NCBI RefSeq assembly: GCF_002835465.1
Contig: NZ_PIZM01000006.1
Coordinates: 62,001-126,000, forward strand
DNA length: 64,000 nt
Direction: 5' to 3'
Source: Psychromonas sp. psych-6C06
Lineage (GTDB): Bacteria > Pseudomonadota > Gammaproteobacteria > Enterobacterales > Psychromonadaceae
Shown here: piece by piece, positions 38,478 through 47,240 of the stretch
How the letters are laid out: each line of letters opens with the position of its first letter
How positions within the stretch are numbered: the stretch's first letter is position 1
The notes under the pieces: model-generated
Told to the model about the DNA's origin: nothing
The model's database searches: none
What the model saw: the letters and a program-made list of their open reading frames with translations, nothing else
Made by a program: the position numbers and the translations under genes

Positions 38478-39008
38478 AGCTTTCATTGCTAATAGAAGCG
38501 CTGCGATACTACGCGCTTCTTGAAAATCATCACGTGCCAACAATTCATCTATTTTTGCAATAGGCCACTTTATCACTTCAAGTGGCTCGGGTTCATCACC
38601 CTCTAGCTGTTCAGGATAAAGATCAAATGCCATAAACAGGTGCATTTCGCTGCTAAAATAGCTGGGCGCCATGCTGACTGTTTTTAATGGTTGTAAACGT
38701 TGTGCGCCAAACCCTACTTCCTCTTTTAATTCTCTATTAGCGGCTACATCGGGCAATTCACCAGGATCGATAATGCCCTTAGGAAAGCCTAAACCATAAC
38801 TGTGTGTGCCTGCGCCATACTCTCGAATCAATAATAAGGTCTCGTTATCGTAGAATGGAACCACCATAACTGCACCTTGGTTATAGCCCTGCATACGCTC
38901 AAATTCACGTTGCTCACCGTTGCTAAATTTAAGTTGAACAGCCTCAATTTTAAAAAATCGGCTACTGGCAATTAAAGTCCTTTTAAGAATTTCAGGTAAT
39001 TGTTTCAT
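38460..39008 (-). CDS. nudE: ADP compounds hydrolase NudE
   Basis: 182 residues. Nudix box [23 protein letters not shown] fits Gx5Ex7REUxEExGU with all key residues. The family cleaves ADP-ribose, AP3A and NADH to nucleotides. It is divergent from yrfG as in E. coli (nudE/mrcA/yrfG neighbourhood). GGAGG lies 7 bases before the ATG. Confidence 0.95.
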   Translation of the reverse strand: MKQLPEILKRTLIASSRFFKIEAVQLKFSNGEQREFERMQGYNQGAVMVVPFYDNETLLLIREYGAGTHSYGLGFPKGIIDPGELPDVAANRELKEEVGFGAQRLQPLKTVSMAPSYFSSEMHLFMAFDLYPEQLEGDEPEPLEVIKWPIAKIDELLARDDFQEARSIAALLLAMKALKETV

Positions 39009-39067
39009 GTTATCGGCCTCCTTGAACAGGTATCATAGTAGCTTATATGAGAATCGATGGAAAAGTT

Positions 39068-39715
39068 ATGTTTATTCGCACTGAGATTGACGCTGTTTTA
39101 TTAGATATGGATGGGACATTACTGGATTTACATTACGATAACCACTTCTGGCTACAGTTTGTTCCGCAGCAATATGCTCTGAAAAATAAATTGCCTTTAA
39201 AACAAGCAGAGCAGCATGTTTATGCTCAGTATGAAAAGGTACAGGGAAGTTTGAGTTGGTATTGTTATGATTATTGGAGCACTACTTTAGGGCTTGATAT
39301 CCATGGCCTGCAACATAAAACTAAACATAAAATTCAAGTACGTAGTGATACTTTATGGTTTTTAGATAAACTTAAGCAACTTAACATTCCTGCTTATATC
39401 CTAACGAATGCACATCGCAGTGGTGTGCAGTTGAAAATGCAGCAAAGTGATTTAACCCCTTATTTCAAAAAAATCATATCTAGCCATGATTATCAGATTG
39501 CTAAGGAAGATTTACGTTTTTGGTCGTCGGTTGAAGAGGAGTTACAGTGCGATTTTTCTCGTTGTTTGTTTATCGATGACAGTGAAAAAATATTAGCGGT
39601 GGCTGAACAGGCAAAGGTGGGATATTTGCGTGGTATTGCAACACCAGATAGCGAAAAGCCTGCACAAAAGATGCAGGCTTATAAAGTCATTAAGCAATTT
39701 TCTGAGCTATTTTAG
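39068..39715 (+). CDS. yrfG: GMP/IMP nucleotidase YrfG (HAD superfamily)
   Basis: 215 residues from the ATG at 39068 (GATGGA upstream); an ATG at 39047 would add seven residues. HAD motif I VLLDMDGTLLDL with the nucleophile Asp, then WYCYDYWSTTLGLDI typical of YrfG, motif II ILTNAH, Lys in KEDLRFW and motif IV LFIDDSEKIL. Hydrolyses purine mononucleotides. Its TAG overlaps the TAA of the converging Spy-like gene. Confidence 0.93.
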   Translation: MFIRTEIDAVLLDMDGTLLDLHYDNHFWLQFVPQQYALKNKLPLKQAEQHVYAQYEKVQGSLSWYCYDYWSTTLGLDIHGLQHKTKHKIQVRSDTLWFLDKLKQLNIPAYILTNAHRSGVQLKMQQSDLTPYFKKIISSHDYQIAKEDLRFWSSVEEELQCDFSRCLFIDDSEKILAVAEQAKVGYLRGIATPDSEKPAQKMQAYKVIKQFSELF

Positions 39716-40191
39716 CGATTTTTGCGTTGCATTTGCATCTCAGCATATTGCGCTTTCTGTTCATCAGTAAGTAGTTGAAACATTTGATGTTTAGCTTTCA
39801 TTTTTGCGAGTTTACGTTCGCCTTTTTTAGTTTGCTGCTTATTAATGAGTTCTTTCGCCTTAGCTTCATCAAAGACTTCAGCATGCATTAATGCTTGCAT
39901 CTCTGCGCGTTGAGCTTGTCTTTCACTGTCACTTTTTGTGTTTTTCCCTTTTTGAGATGACATAATCGATTTCATCTCTTGTTTTTGCTCTGCGCTCAGG
40001 TTTAGTTTTTCAAAGCCCATTTGCTTGTTTTTATGCTTGCCGTGATGTTTTCCACGTTGCTTTTTATCCATCATACTACAGTCTTGCTTGCCATTCTGAG
40101 CTCCATCTTGATTTCCTGCAACTGCGTATGAAAGCCCACCAAGCGAAAGTGTGGTTGCGATAATGATTGCGCCAATAGTTTTAGTTTTCAT
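39712..40191 (-). CDS. Spy/CpxP-family periplasmic stress protein
   Basis: 159 residues from the ATG at 40191, which follows AAGGAG; the frame is open 20 codons further up without a site. Signal peptide KTKTIGAIIIATTLSLGGLSYAVA. The two family LTxxQ-type motifs are visible: LSAEQKQEM (about residue 68) and LTDEQKAQY (about 145). Very basic and rich in His, Lys, Gln and Met (KKQRGKHHGKHKNKQ), with one Cys after the signal. Probably a periplasmic chaperone or sensor modulator, divergent from its presumed regulators. Confidence 0.85.
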   Translation of the reverse strand: MKTKTIGAIIIATTLSLGGLSYAVAGNQDGAQNGKQDCSMMDKKQRGKHHGKHKNKQMGFEKLNLSAEQKQEMKSIMSSQKGKNTKSDSERQAQRAEMQALMHAEVFDEAKAKELINKQQTKKGERKLAKMKAKHQMFQLLTDEQKAQYAEMQMQRKNR

Positions 40192-40255
40192 GATTAACTC
40201 CTTGATAATTGAATTGATTGCTATGCTCTTTGCATGTTTATATTTAAGCACTTAG

Positions 40256-40331
40256 ATTTGTCAGGAATTTGTCCAAAAGCGAGAAGTTTGTAATAGTTTG
40301 TGACGATTAGGCTATTTGACATACTTTGACA
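40256..40331. promoter_or_regulatory. Array of three paired direct repeats (likely response-regulator operator)
   Basis: TTTG occurs at 40257, 40268, 40287, 40297, 40315 and 40325 as three pairs with 10-11 bp internal period: ATTTGTC twice (40256, 40267), AGTTTGT twice (40285, 40295), TTTGACA twice (40315, 40325). Successive pairs start 28-30 bp apart, close to three helical turns. OmpR-type regulators bind such tandem half-sites. The array lies 65-140 bases before the Spy-like ATG and 128-203 before the regulator ATG. Confidence 0.65.
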
Positions 40332-40458
40332 CAAATTATTCGCAAAAATAGCGTAATCTTCATTTATACCAATCGAATGACTACGCTTGGTATTACATAG
40401 TGCAAAGCAGGAATGCCCCTTTAATCATTACCACTTAGTTTCAAAGTAAGGACAGAAA

Positions 40459-41172
40459 ATGCACCAGCCTCATCTATTAATTGTCGATGACCATCGTGAA
40501 ATTAGAGAACTATTGCAACGTTTTTTTGTACAGCATAACTATCGTGTCACGGTTGCTAAAGACGGTAAAGAGATGAAGCAACGGTTAAAAGGGGCACAAA
40601 TTGACTTAATTGTATTAGATCTCATGTTACCGGGGGAAGATGGTTTAACATTATGCCGAGATTTACGATCTTCTTCGAATATCCCTATTGTAATGTTGAC
40701 GGCAATGGGCGATGAGATGGATAAAATTATTGGTCTTGAAATGGGGGCGGATGATTATCTCGCTAAGCCTTTTAATCCACGTGAGTTATTGGCGCGCATT
40801 AAAGCGGTTTTACGCCGTGTTAATACACTTAAGTCGCCAACTTCACAGGTAGATGCTTACCATTTTGCCCAGTGGACTATCGATATCCACAAACGCGAAT
40901 TAACAGATCAAGCGGGGGTGATGGTTACTTTAAGTAGTGCAGAATTTGATTTGTTAAGAGTTTTTCTTGAGCACCCGCAACGAGTGCTAAGCCGTGACCA
41001 GCTACTAGAGCTAAGTAAAGGACGAGATGGCGGTGTTTATGATCGTGCTATCGATACGTTAATCAGTCGTTTACGTAAAAAGCTGGAGATTGATGCTAAG
41101 CATCCTGAATTAATCAAAACGATTTGGGGGGGAGGGTATCAATTCACTTGTGAGGTTAACCATGATCAATAA
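40459..41172 (+). CDS. OmpR-family response regulator
   Basis: 237 residues. Receiver domain 1-120 with acidic pair DDH near residue 11, phospho-acceptor Asp in VLDLMLPGEDGL (about 54), Thr in MLTAMGDE and Lys in AKPFNPRELLARI; winged-helix domain 135-232 (LSSAEFDLLRVFLEHPQRVLSRDQLLELSKGRD, DTLISRLRKKLE). The receiver is closer to OmpR (LMLPGEDGL, PFNPRELLARIKAVLRR) than to CpxR. Overlaps the kinase gene by 11 bases. It probably controls the divergent Spy-like gene. Confidence 0.93.
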   Translation: MHQPHLLIVDDHREIRELLQRFFVQHNYRVTVAKDGKEMKQRLKGAQIDLIVLDLMLPGEDGLTLCRDLRSSSNIPIVMLTAMGDEMDKIIGLEMGADDYLAKPFNPRELLARIKAVLRRVNTLKSPTSQVDAYHFAQWTIDIHKRELTDQAGVMVTLSSAEFDLLRVFLEHPQRVLSRDQLLELSKGRDGGVYDRAIDTLISRLRKKLEIDAKHPELIKTIWGGGYQFTCEVNHDQ

Positions 41173-42556
41173 ACTACTTCCTAGTAGCTTGGTCGGGCAA
41201 ATTAGCCTAATCATGTTACTGGGTGTATTACTGGTGTTATCTGTGTCGTTGCAACTTTACTCACAAGATAGGCAGCGAGCGCTGAATTTTGTCTCGAGTG
41301 ATAGTACCTTAGAGCGAGTAAGCTCATTAATTACCATATTGAATAACACGCCAATTGCGTTACATAAAGAGATTATTAGTGCCAGTCAAGGACGTGGTTT
41401 TTACCTTTCATTAGACACTAAAGCAGTGGTCCTAGAGCAAGGAGAGCAGACCCTATCGAATAAGCTTAAAGCATTAAATCCTGATTCTACTATTGAAGAT
41501 GTTCGCATTGTCACTGCACAAATTAAACGCCCTCCACGTAAAAACGGTAAACCTCACCCTCACGATGAGCGCCGATTAGAGAAGAAAAAAAAGCAACGCT
41601 ATAACATTAAATTAACTGGTTCAGTTTTATTGTCTGAGCAACATTGGTTGAATTTTAGCTCGGCAATTGATGAACAGGTGGCGCACTTACCATTAAAAAC
41701 AGTGCTTTGGGTTGTGTTGTTTACCTTGCTTATTCTTTTGTTGATGGCATGGACGGTAAAACGTGCATTAAAGCCTATCGAGACGTTGGCAAAAGTGGCT
41801 AAAAAAGTTGGCAGTGAACGAGACTTTAAAAATATTAATGAAACTGGGCCAAGCGAAGTTATCCCCGCTATTATTGCCTTTAATCAGATGCAGGAAAATT
41901 TGGCGAGCTTTATCGATGATCGCAGTAAAATGTTGGCTGCTATTTCTCATGATCTGAGAACTCCCATTACCAGTTTACGTTTGCGCTTAGAATTTATTGA
42001 ACCCGGTGAAGATCAAAAGCGGATGTTGGAAACAGTACATCAGATGGAAAAAATGCTTAAGGCGACCTTGGACTTTGCTAAAGATGATGCACATAAAGAG
42101 GTTAAACAAGAGCTTGAAGTTGTGAGCCTATTAACCACTATCTGCGATGAATACCGTGATCAAGGCATCGATATTCAATTATCGAGTGCTGATAGATTGA
42201 TTGTGCGCTTATGGCCTATTGCATTTCGTCGTGTAATTGAAAATCTTATTAATAATAGTGTCGCTTATGGCCAAAACGAGGATGGTAAGGTTTGTATTAG
42301 CATTGATGTGCACTTAGAAGCTGAAAACTTAGTGATTGCAATTAGCGATACCGGGCAAGGTGTTGAAGAGTCGTTTTTTAGTGAAATTATCAAGCCTTTT
42401 GTTCGTTTGGACAAAGCACGTGATACAGAGGACTCAAGTGTGGGCTTGGGACTTGCGATAAGTCATGGCATTGTACATGCACACGCTGGTGAAATGCTGT
42501 TTAGTAACCTAGCGAGTGGTGGATTTCGTGTTCAAATATCGCTTCCTAGGAATTAG
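41162..42556 (+). CDS. EnvZ/CpxA-type sensor histidine kinase
   Basis: 464 residues from the ATG at 41162 (GAGG upstream); a GTG four codons earlier is less likely. Membrane helices near 9-30 and 180-200 flank a periplasmic sensor of about 150 residues containing a very basic stretch (RPPRKNGKPHPHDERRLEKKKKQR region). HAMP, then H box AISHDLRTPITSLRLRLE, N box NLINNSVAYG, G boxes DTGQGV and GLGLAI. Partner of the response regulator. The stimulus is unknown; a role in envelope stress is inferred from the Spy-like neighbour. Confidence 0.92.
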   Translation: MINKLLPSSLVGQISLIMLLGVLLVLSVSLQLYSQDRQRALNFVSSDSTLERVSSLITILNNTPIALHKEIISASQGRGFYLSLDTKAVVLEQGEQTLSNKLKALNPDSTIEDVRIVTAQIKRPPRKNGKPHPHDERRLEKKKKQRYNIKLTGSVLLSEQHWLNFSSAIDEQVAHLPLKTVLWVVLFTLLILLLMAWTVKRALKPIETLAKVAKKVGSERDFKNINETGPSEVIPAIIAFNQMQENLASFIDDRSKMLAAISHDLRTPITSLRLRLEFIEPGEDQKRMLETVHQMEKMLKATLDFAKDDAHKEVKQELEVVSLLTTICDEYRDQGIDIQLSSADRLIVRLWPIAFRRVIENLINNSVAYGQNEDGKVCISIDVHLEAENLVIAISDTGQGVEESFFSEIIKPFVRLDKARDTEDSSVGLGLAISHGIVHAHAGEMLFSNLASGGFRVQISLPRN

Positions 42557-42611
42557 GGCTGCTGATCTTTTTTTAATACACCGTGTTTTTGCTTTGTGTT
42601 GCGTGCCGTTG

Positions 42612-42732
42612 ACTGGTTAAAGTGACTCATTGCGTCGTTGAAAATTTCGTGAAGGGAGTCATATACGTATTGAGTTAAGGCACTTTTCCTGCGCAAAATG
42701 TAGATCACATACTTAATTCGATTATCATAAGT
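42612..42732. repeat. 120 bp intergenic repeat B, copy 2
   Basis: Starts ACTGGTTAAA and runs through TTTTCCTGCGCAAAAT to TTCGATTATCATAAG; collinear with 19811-19930. It occupies the gap between the kinase gene and the mrcA terminator. No open frame. Confidence 0.65.
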
Positions 42733-42802
42733 AGTATTGTATTTTGAAGGCCATTACTATCTGATTCAAAGTACTATAACCCTCCCATTAAGTGGCATTG
42801 AG

Positions 42803-42839
42803 ATTAGATAACCGCCCTTTATGAGAGCGGTTATCTAAT
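42803..42839 (-). terminator. Long hairpin after mrcA
   Basis: Perfect 13 bp inverted repeat ATTAGATAACCGC / GCGGTTATCTAAT around an 11-base loop, just past the mrcA stop. There is no T run on the minus strand, so it may stabilise the 3' end rather than terminate by itself. Confidence 0.55.
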
Positions 42840-42844
42840 ATAGA

Positions 42845-45397
42845 CTAAAATAGTTCGTTTTCTCCACTATAAGATGTTTCACCTTCTTGTGTGCTTCGCT
42901 GGGCATCAAAGTCATAGCGTGCAGGTGGTTCAACATATTCTGTTGGCATAGTGCCTCGTTTAAAGTATTCAAATAGACTCGTGTGATCCGTTTGACGAGT
43001 TAACAGCCCTGTTACAGCATCAATGCGCGCTGTGGAAATGGTATTAGGAATTGTCTTTCTAACGATGGGTTGTGAAAGTGCAGTTTGTTGCATAAAGTCT
43101 ATCCAAGCGGGTAGAGCTGTTCGAGCGCCAAATTCTCCGCCATAGGTCTGCTCATCTCCAAGGTTTCTATTGATACTAGCTCGGCCTAAATCACGATTGT
43201 AGTTATCGAAACCTACCCATGAAGTAGCAACAACATTACCTACATAACCAGAAAACCATGCGTCTTTTGAATCGTTAGTTGTTCCTGTTTTTCCACCAAT
43301 ATCATGTCGTTTTAAAGCACGAGCTGCACGCCAGCCTGTTCCATTCCAACCTGTTTTATGTTGCCAACTTCCACCACCCCAAACCGCGCTGTAGAGCAGT
43401 TCTCGTGTTAAAAAAGCGGTTTCAGGGCTAATAACAGATGGTGCGATTTGATCTTCGCTAATCGGGGAAATCTTACAGATCTGTTGATCTGTATACTGCT
43501 CATAAGCGGGGGTATCATTTTCTGCTTGCTGTTCATATAAACGCGTACACTCTTCACAAACAATTTTGGGGTTAGCTTGATAAATCACGGTGCCATAAGC
43601 ATCTTCGATACGTTCGATTGCATAGGGTTCGATAGCGTAGCCACCATTAGCAATGATTGCGTACCCTGTCGCTAATTTAAGCGGAGAGAGAGAAGCTGAG
43701 CCCAGTGCAATCGTATTACTTTCTGGTACTTTTTCGGTATCAAACCCATATTTCCCAAGTTGCTCTATTACTTTGGGGATGCCTAAATCTTGAACTAAAC
43801 GGACGGAAACAACATTTTTTGATTGTCCTAAGGCACGCCTTAGGCGGATTGGACCATCGTAAACAGCTGGTGAATTCTTAGGTCGCCATGCTGCACTACC
43901 ACTCCATTGATTGATTGGAGCATCATTTACTAATGTCGCTAAGGTATAGCCATTTTCTAATGCGGCAGAGTAGATAAATGGTTTAATGTTTGATCCAACT
44001 TGACGGTCTGCTTGCGTTGCACGATCAAATTTACTTTGAACAAAACTAAAACCGCCAACTAGGGAGGTAATTGCACCATCTGTGGGGTTTAATGAAACAA
44101 AGGCAGCACTGGCGTCTGGATATTGGGATAACTCTAGTTTTTCATCCACTTGACGCACCCAAATAAGTTCCCCAACGGCAACGATATCACTGGCACTTTT
44201 GGGCTCTCTGCCTTGTTTGGTATCGCTAATATAAGGACGTGCCCATTTTAAACCGTCCCAATCAATTTGTAGGCTAGTTTCTCCGCTAGTCTTACTTATC
44301 ACTTTGATCGATTGTTCATCCACTTCGATAACAACAGCAGGTTCAAGGTCGGCAAAAGAGGGTTCTTTTTTTAGCTTGTTAATGATTTCTTCATTTGTCC
44401 AATTATCTTCAGGCGCTTCCCAGAGAATATCTGTTGCACCTCGGTACCCGTGTCGCATATCGTAATTATGCAAATTAGTCATTACTGCTTTGTTAGCCGC
44501 TTCCTGTGAAACTTTATCGATGGTTGTGTAAACGTTAAAGCCTTCGTTATATGCACGTTCTTTACCGTAAAGTTCAAGAAGTTTTTTATGTGCCATCTCG
44601 GCAACATAATGCGCTGATAATGTAATTTCGGCACCATGATATTTACCTGTTATTGGTGCTTGAGTTGCTGCTTCATATTCTGCTTTAGAAATATGCTTTT
44701 CTTCAAACATGCGCATTAACACAATGTTACGACGTGCTTTAGCATTGCTAGGAGAGTAGATAGGGTTATTGCTAGATGGTGCTTTTGGTAAACCGGCAAT
44801 GACAGCCATTTCTGGGAGTGTTAACTGGTCGACTGTTTTTCCATAATAGACTTGTGCCGCTGCACCAATACCAAAGGAGCGATGACCTAATGAAATCTTA
44901 TTTAGATATAACATTAAAATTTCATCTTTAGTAAGTAGTTGCTCAATTTGAACGGCAATAAAAATCTCTTTAATTTTACGTATAAAGGTTTTTTCACGGG
45001 TTAAAAAGAAGTTACGGGCTACCTGCTGAGTGATAGTACTTGCACCTTGTTTGGCATGACCGGAAGAGGCGTAAACAAAGGCTGCACGGGCGATGCCGAT
45101 AGGGTCAATACCATAGTGTTGGTAATATCGGCTATCTTCAGTTGCTAAAAAAGCATTAATAAGTTGCTCGGGTACTTCATTGCGTTGAAGAGGAATACGG
45201 CGCTTTTCACCAAATTGCGAAATAAGCTCGCCATCAATGCTGAAAATTTTCATTGGCACTTGTAGCTTAATGTCTTGGATTGTTGCTACGTCAGGCAAGT
45301 CTGACTTCAAGTGGTAGTATATTCCCACAATCGATCCTAGGCCTAAAAGAAGCATTAACGCTGATGCGATGAATAAGCGTTTAATCCATTTTTTCAT
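42845..45397 (-). CDS. mrcA: Penicillin-binding protein 1A
   Basis: 850 residues from the ATG at 45397 (AAAGGT upstream), matching PBP1A length; the frame is open 46 codons further up. Bifunctional peptidoglycan synthase: short cytoplasmic part and membrane helix (LFIASALMLLLGLGSIVGIYY), glycosyltransferase GT51 (EDSRYYQHYGIDPIGIARA, GASTITQQVARN, LLTKDEILMLYLN), an OB-like insert, and transpeptidase with SxxK (GSNIKPF), SxN (SKN) and KTGTT. Divergent from pilM, as in many gammaproteobacteria. Confidence 0.97.
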   Translation of the reverse strand: MKKWIKRLFIASALMLLLGLGSIVGIYYHLKSDLPDVATIQDIKLQVPMKIFSIDGELISQFGEKRRIPLQRNEVPEQLINAFLATEDSRYYQHYGIDPIGIARAAFVYASSGHAKQGASTITQQVARNFFLTREKTFIRKIKEIFIAVQIEQLLTKDEILMLYLNKISLGHRSFGIGAAAQVYYGKTVDQLTLPEMAVIAGLPKAPSSNNPIYSPSNAKARRNIVLMRMFEEKHISKAEYEAATQAPITGKYHGAEITLSAHYVAEMAHKKLLELYGKERAYNEGFNVYTTIDKVSQEAANKAVMTNLHNYDMRHGYRGATDILWEAPEDNWTNEEIINKLKKEPSFADLEPAVVIEVDEQSIKVISKTSGETSLQIDWDGLKWARPYISDTKQGREPKSASDIVAVGELIWVRQVDEKLELSQYPDASAAFVSLNPTDGAITSLVGGFSFVQSKFDRATQADRQVGSNIKPFIYSAALENGYTLATLVNDAPINQWSGSAAWRPKNSPAVYDGPIRLRRALGQSKNVVSVRLVQDLGIPKVIEQLGKYGFDTEKVPESNTIALGSASLSPLKLATGYAIIANGGYAIEPYAIERIEDAYGTVIYQANPKIVCEECTRLYEQQAENDTPAYEQYTDQQICKISPISEDQIAPSVISPETAFLTRELLYSAVWGGGSWQHKTGWNGTGWRAARALKRHDIGGKTGTTNDSKDAWFSGYVGNVVATSWVGFDNYNRDLGRASINRNLGDEQTYGGEFGARTALPAWIDFMQQTALSQPIVRKTIPNTISTARIDAVTGLLTRQTDHTSLFEYFKRGTMPTEYVEPPARYDFDAQRSTQEGETSYSGENELF

Positions 45398-45627
45398 TTT
45401 ATGTTTACCTTTAAAAAATTTGATAACTAACTGATATAACTCTACCTGTTTTTCACAGTATATAGTGATAATTAAGGATATAAAGAGGGAAGTGTGACTT
45501 ATCACCTTGGAACTTGAATGATTTAGTCTTATCATTAAGGTCTATAGTAATCGTATGTTTTTCTGATAAATGTTAAAGAAAATCTACTTGCTAGAACCTA
45601 CTTATACTAAAAGATGGCAAGGATGTT

Positions 45628-46683
45628 ATGTTTTCAAGTCTTAAAAAAAGCTCAAATGCCCTAATTGGCATCGATTTTGGGTCAAATTCAATAAAGGCGG
45701 TTGCCATATCAAAAGGTAAAGGAACCTTTAGAATTGATGCTGTGGCTGAGGCCCCAATCCCTAAAGGCTTGATTGTTGATAATCACTTTGAAGATATTGC
45801 TAAACTTACTCAAATTATCAAACAGTTAAGAAAGAATTTTCCCGCGTCTTATAAAAACGTGGCGATGGCGGTTACAGGCGCAGATGTCATTACTAAAGTG
45901 ATTGCGATGAACGCCAGTTTAAATGAACTTGAACTTGAAGCGCAGGTTGAATTAGAGGCTGAAAATAGCATCCCTTTTCCTTTAGATGAAATCTTTTTAG
46001 ATTTCGAGGTGATTGCTCCCAATGCAGCGGATAAATCACTTCATGATGTATTACTTAGTGCCGCCCGAAAAGAAACCGTATTATCCCAAGTAAATTGTGT
46101 TGAAGATGCTGGGTTAACAACCAAGGTTGTTGATGTAGCAAGCCATGCTCAATCTCGAGCATGTGAGTTACTATTTGATCGTGCAGATTATGATAAAGGC
46201 ATTGCTATTGTGGATATTGGTGCTTCGCAAATGATGCTTAATATTGTTCATCAAGGTAATGTGATTTTTTCACGTTCAAAAAACCATGGTGGTGCGACTT
46301 GCACACAGATGATGGCAGAGCATTATAGTATGAAGTTTGTAGAAGCTGAAAAAGCAAAAGTTGATCATGAGTGGCCCGTCGATTGTGATGTTGATGTTGT
46401 TGCTCCTTTTATCAATATGACCGTCAACCACCTTCGCTTCGATCTACGCATGTTTACTAATGCACCAAATAATATTCAAGTTGAAAAGGTTATTTTGACG
46501 GGAGGTTGCCAATTATTACCAGGTTTAGTTAGGCAACTTGAAGAGGAATTGGAGCTTGATGTTGAAGTTGCTAATCCGTTTATTGGTTTTGAATACAAGA
46601 ATGATTCAGATAAAACCTTACTTCATAAAGTGGGTACAAAATACATGATGGCGCTTGGGTTGGCATTAAGGGGAGTTCAATAA
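45628..46683 (+). CDS. pilM: Type IV pilus assembly protein PilM
   Basis: 351 residues. Actin-like cytoplasmic protein; nucleotide-binding motif LIGIDFGSNSIKAVAIS at the N-terminus, second phosphate motif AIVDIGASQMMLNIV (about residue 195) and adenosine motif VILTGGCQLLPGL (about 290). Binds the N-terminus of PilN. First gene of pilMNOPQ; the stop overlaps the pilN ATG (TAATG). Confidence 0.96.
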   Translation: MFSSLKKSSNALIGIDFGSNSIKAVAISKGKGTFRIDAVAEAPIPKGLIVDNHFEDIAKLTQIIKQLRKNFPASYKNVAMAVTGADVITKVIAMNASLNELELEAQVELEAENSIPFPLDEIFLDFEVIAPNAADKSLHDVLLSAARKETVLSQVNCVEDAGLTTKVVDVASHAQSRACELLFDRADYDKGIAIVDIGASQMMLNIVHQGNVIFSRSKNHGGATCTQMMAEHYSMKFVEAEKAKVDHEWPVDCDVDVVAPFINMTVNHLRFDLRMFTNAPNNIQVEKVILTGGCQLLPGLVRQLEEELELDVEVANPFIGFEYKNDSDKTLLHKVGTKYMMALGLALRGVQ

Positions 46684-47240
46684 TGTCTAATATTAATCTA
46701 CTGCCATGGCGTGAAGAGCATAAAAAGAAAAAGAAAAATGCCTTTTTTGTTGTTTTGCTTCTCAGCTCAATGTTTGTATTAGGGCTTTCTTATGTCGGAA
46801 AAATCTATATAGATTCAATGATAAGTGCACAAAAACAACGTAATCAATATCTACAGACGCAAACCATCATTTTAGATCGACGTATTGCAGAGATACGTAA
46901 TATCAAAAAAGAGAAAGCGGAGCTGGAACGACGTATTAAACTGATTCAAAAACTAGAAGAAAAGCGTAACTATGCCACCCGTTTGTTTAACACTCTGGCT
47001 GAGCATGTGCCGGGTGGTGTTTATTTGAAAACCATTACTTTTAATGCTGAAAAGGTGGTGGTACAAGGTGACGCAGAGTCTAATAATCGCGTGACACGCA
47101 TGATGAGAAATATTGATGGTTCCGGATGGCTAGGGGATTCATACCTACGCAACATTAAAGAGGGCCCAAGAAAACCGATTAAACTGTATAACTTTGGTAT
47201 GGACTTCAGAGTTGTTCCTGAGAAAAAGGGAGCTAAATAA
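46683..47240 (+). CDS. pilN: Type IV pilus assembly protein PilN
   Basis: 185 residues. The N-terminal INLLPWREE is the PilM-binding peptide; a membrane helix follows (AFFVVLLLSSMFVLGLSYVG, residues about 19-40), then a coiled coil and a ferredoxin-like periplasmic domain (YLKTITFNAEKVVVQGDAESNNRVTRMMRN). Forms the alignment complex with PilO. Overlaps both neighbours by one base. Confidence 0.96.
   Translation: MSNINLLPWREEHKKKKKNAFFVVLLLSSMFVLGLSYVGKIYIDSMISAQKQRNQYLQTQTIILDRRIAEIRNIKKEKAELERRIKLIQKLEEKRNYATRLFNTLAEHVPGGVYLKTITFNAEKVVVQGDAESNNRVTRMMRNIDGSGWLGDSYLRNIKEGPRKPIKLYNFGMDFRVVPEKKGAK

Noticed and set aside
40367-40395. TACCAA ... TTGGTA inverted repeat before the response regulator gene
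   Set aside because: Only a 6 bp stem around a long loop; could be a remnant of an intergenic repeat, but not enough to call.
40459-41172. Calling the response regulator CpxR
   Set aside because: The receiver sequence (LMLPGEDGL, PFNPRELLARI) is closer to OmpR; position beside a CpxP-like gene alone does not justify the symbol.
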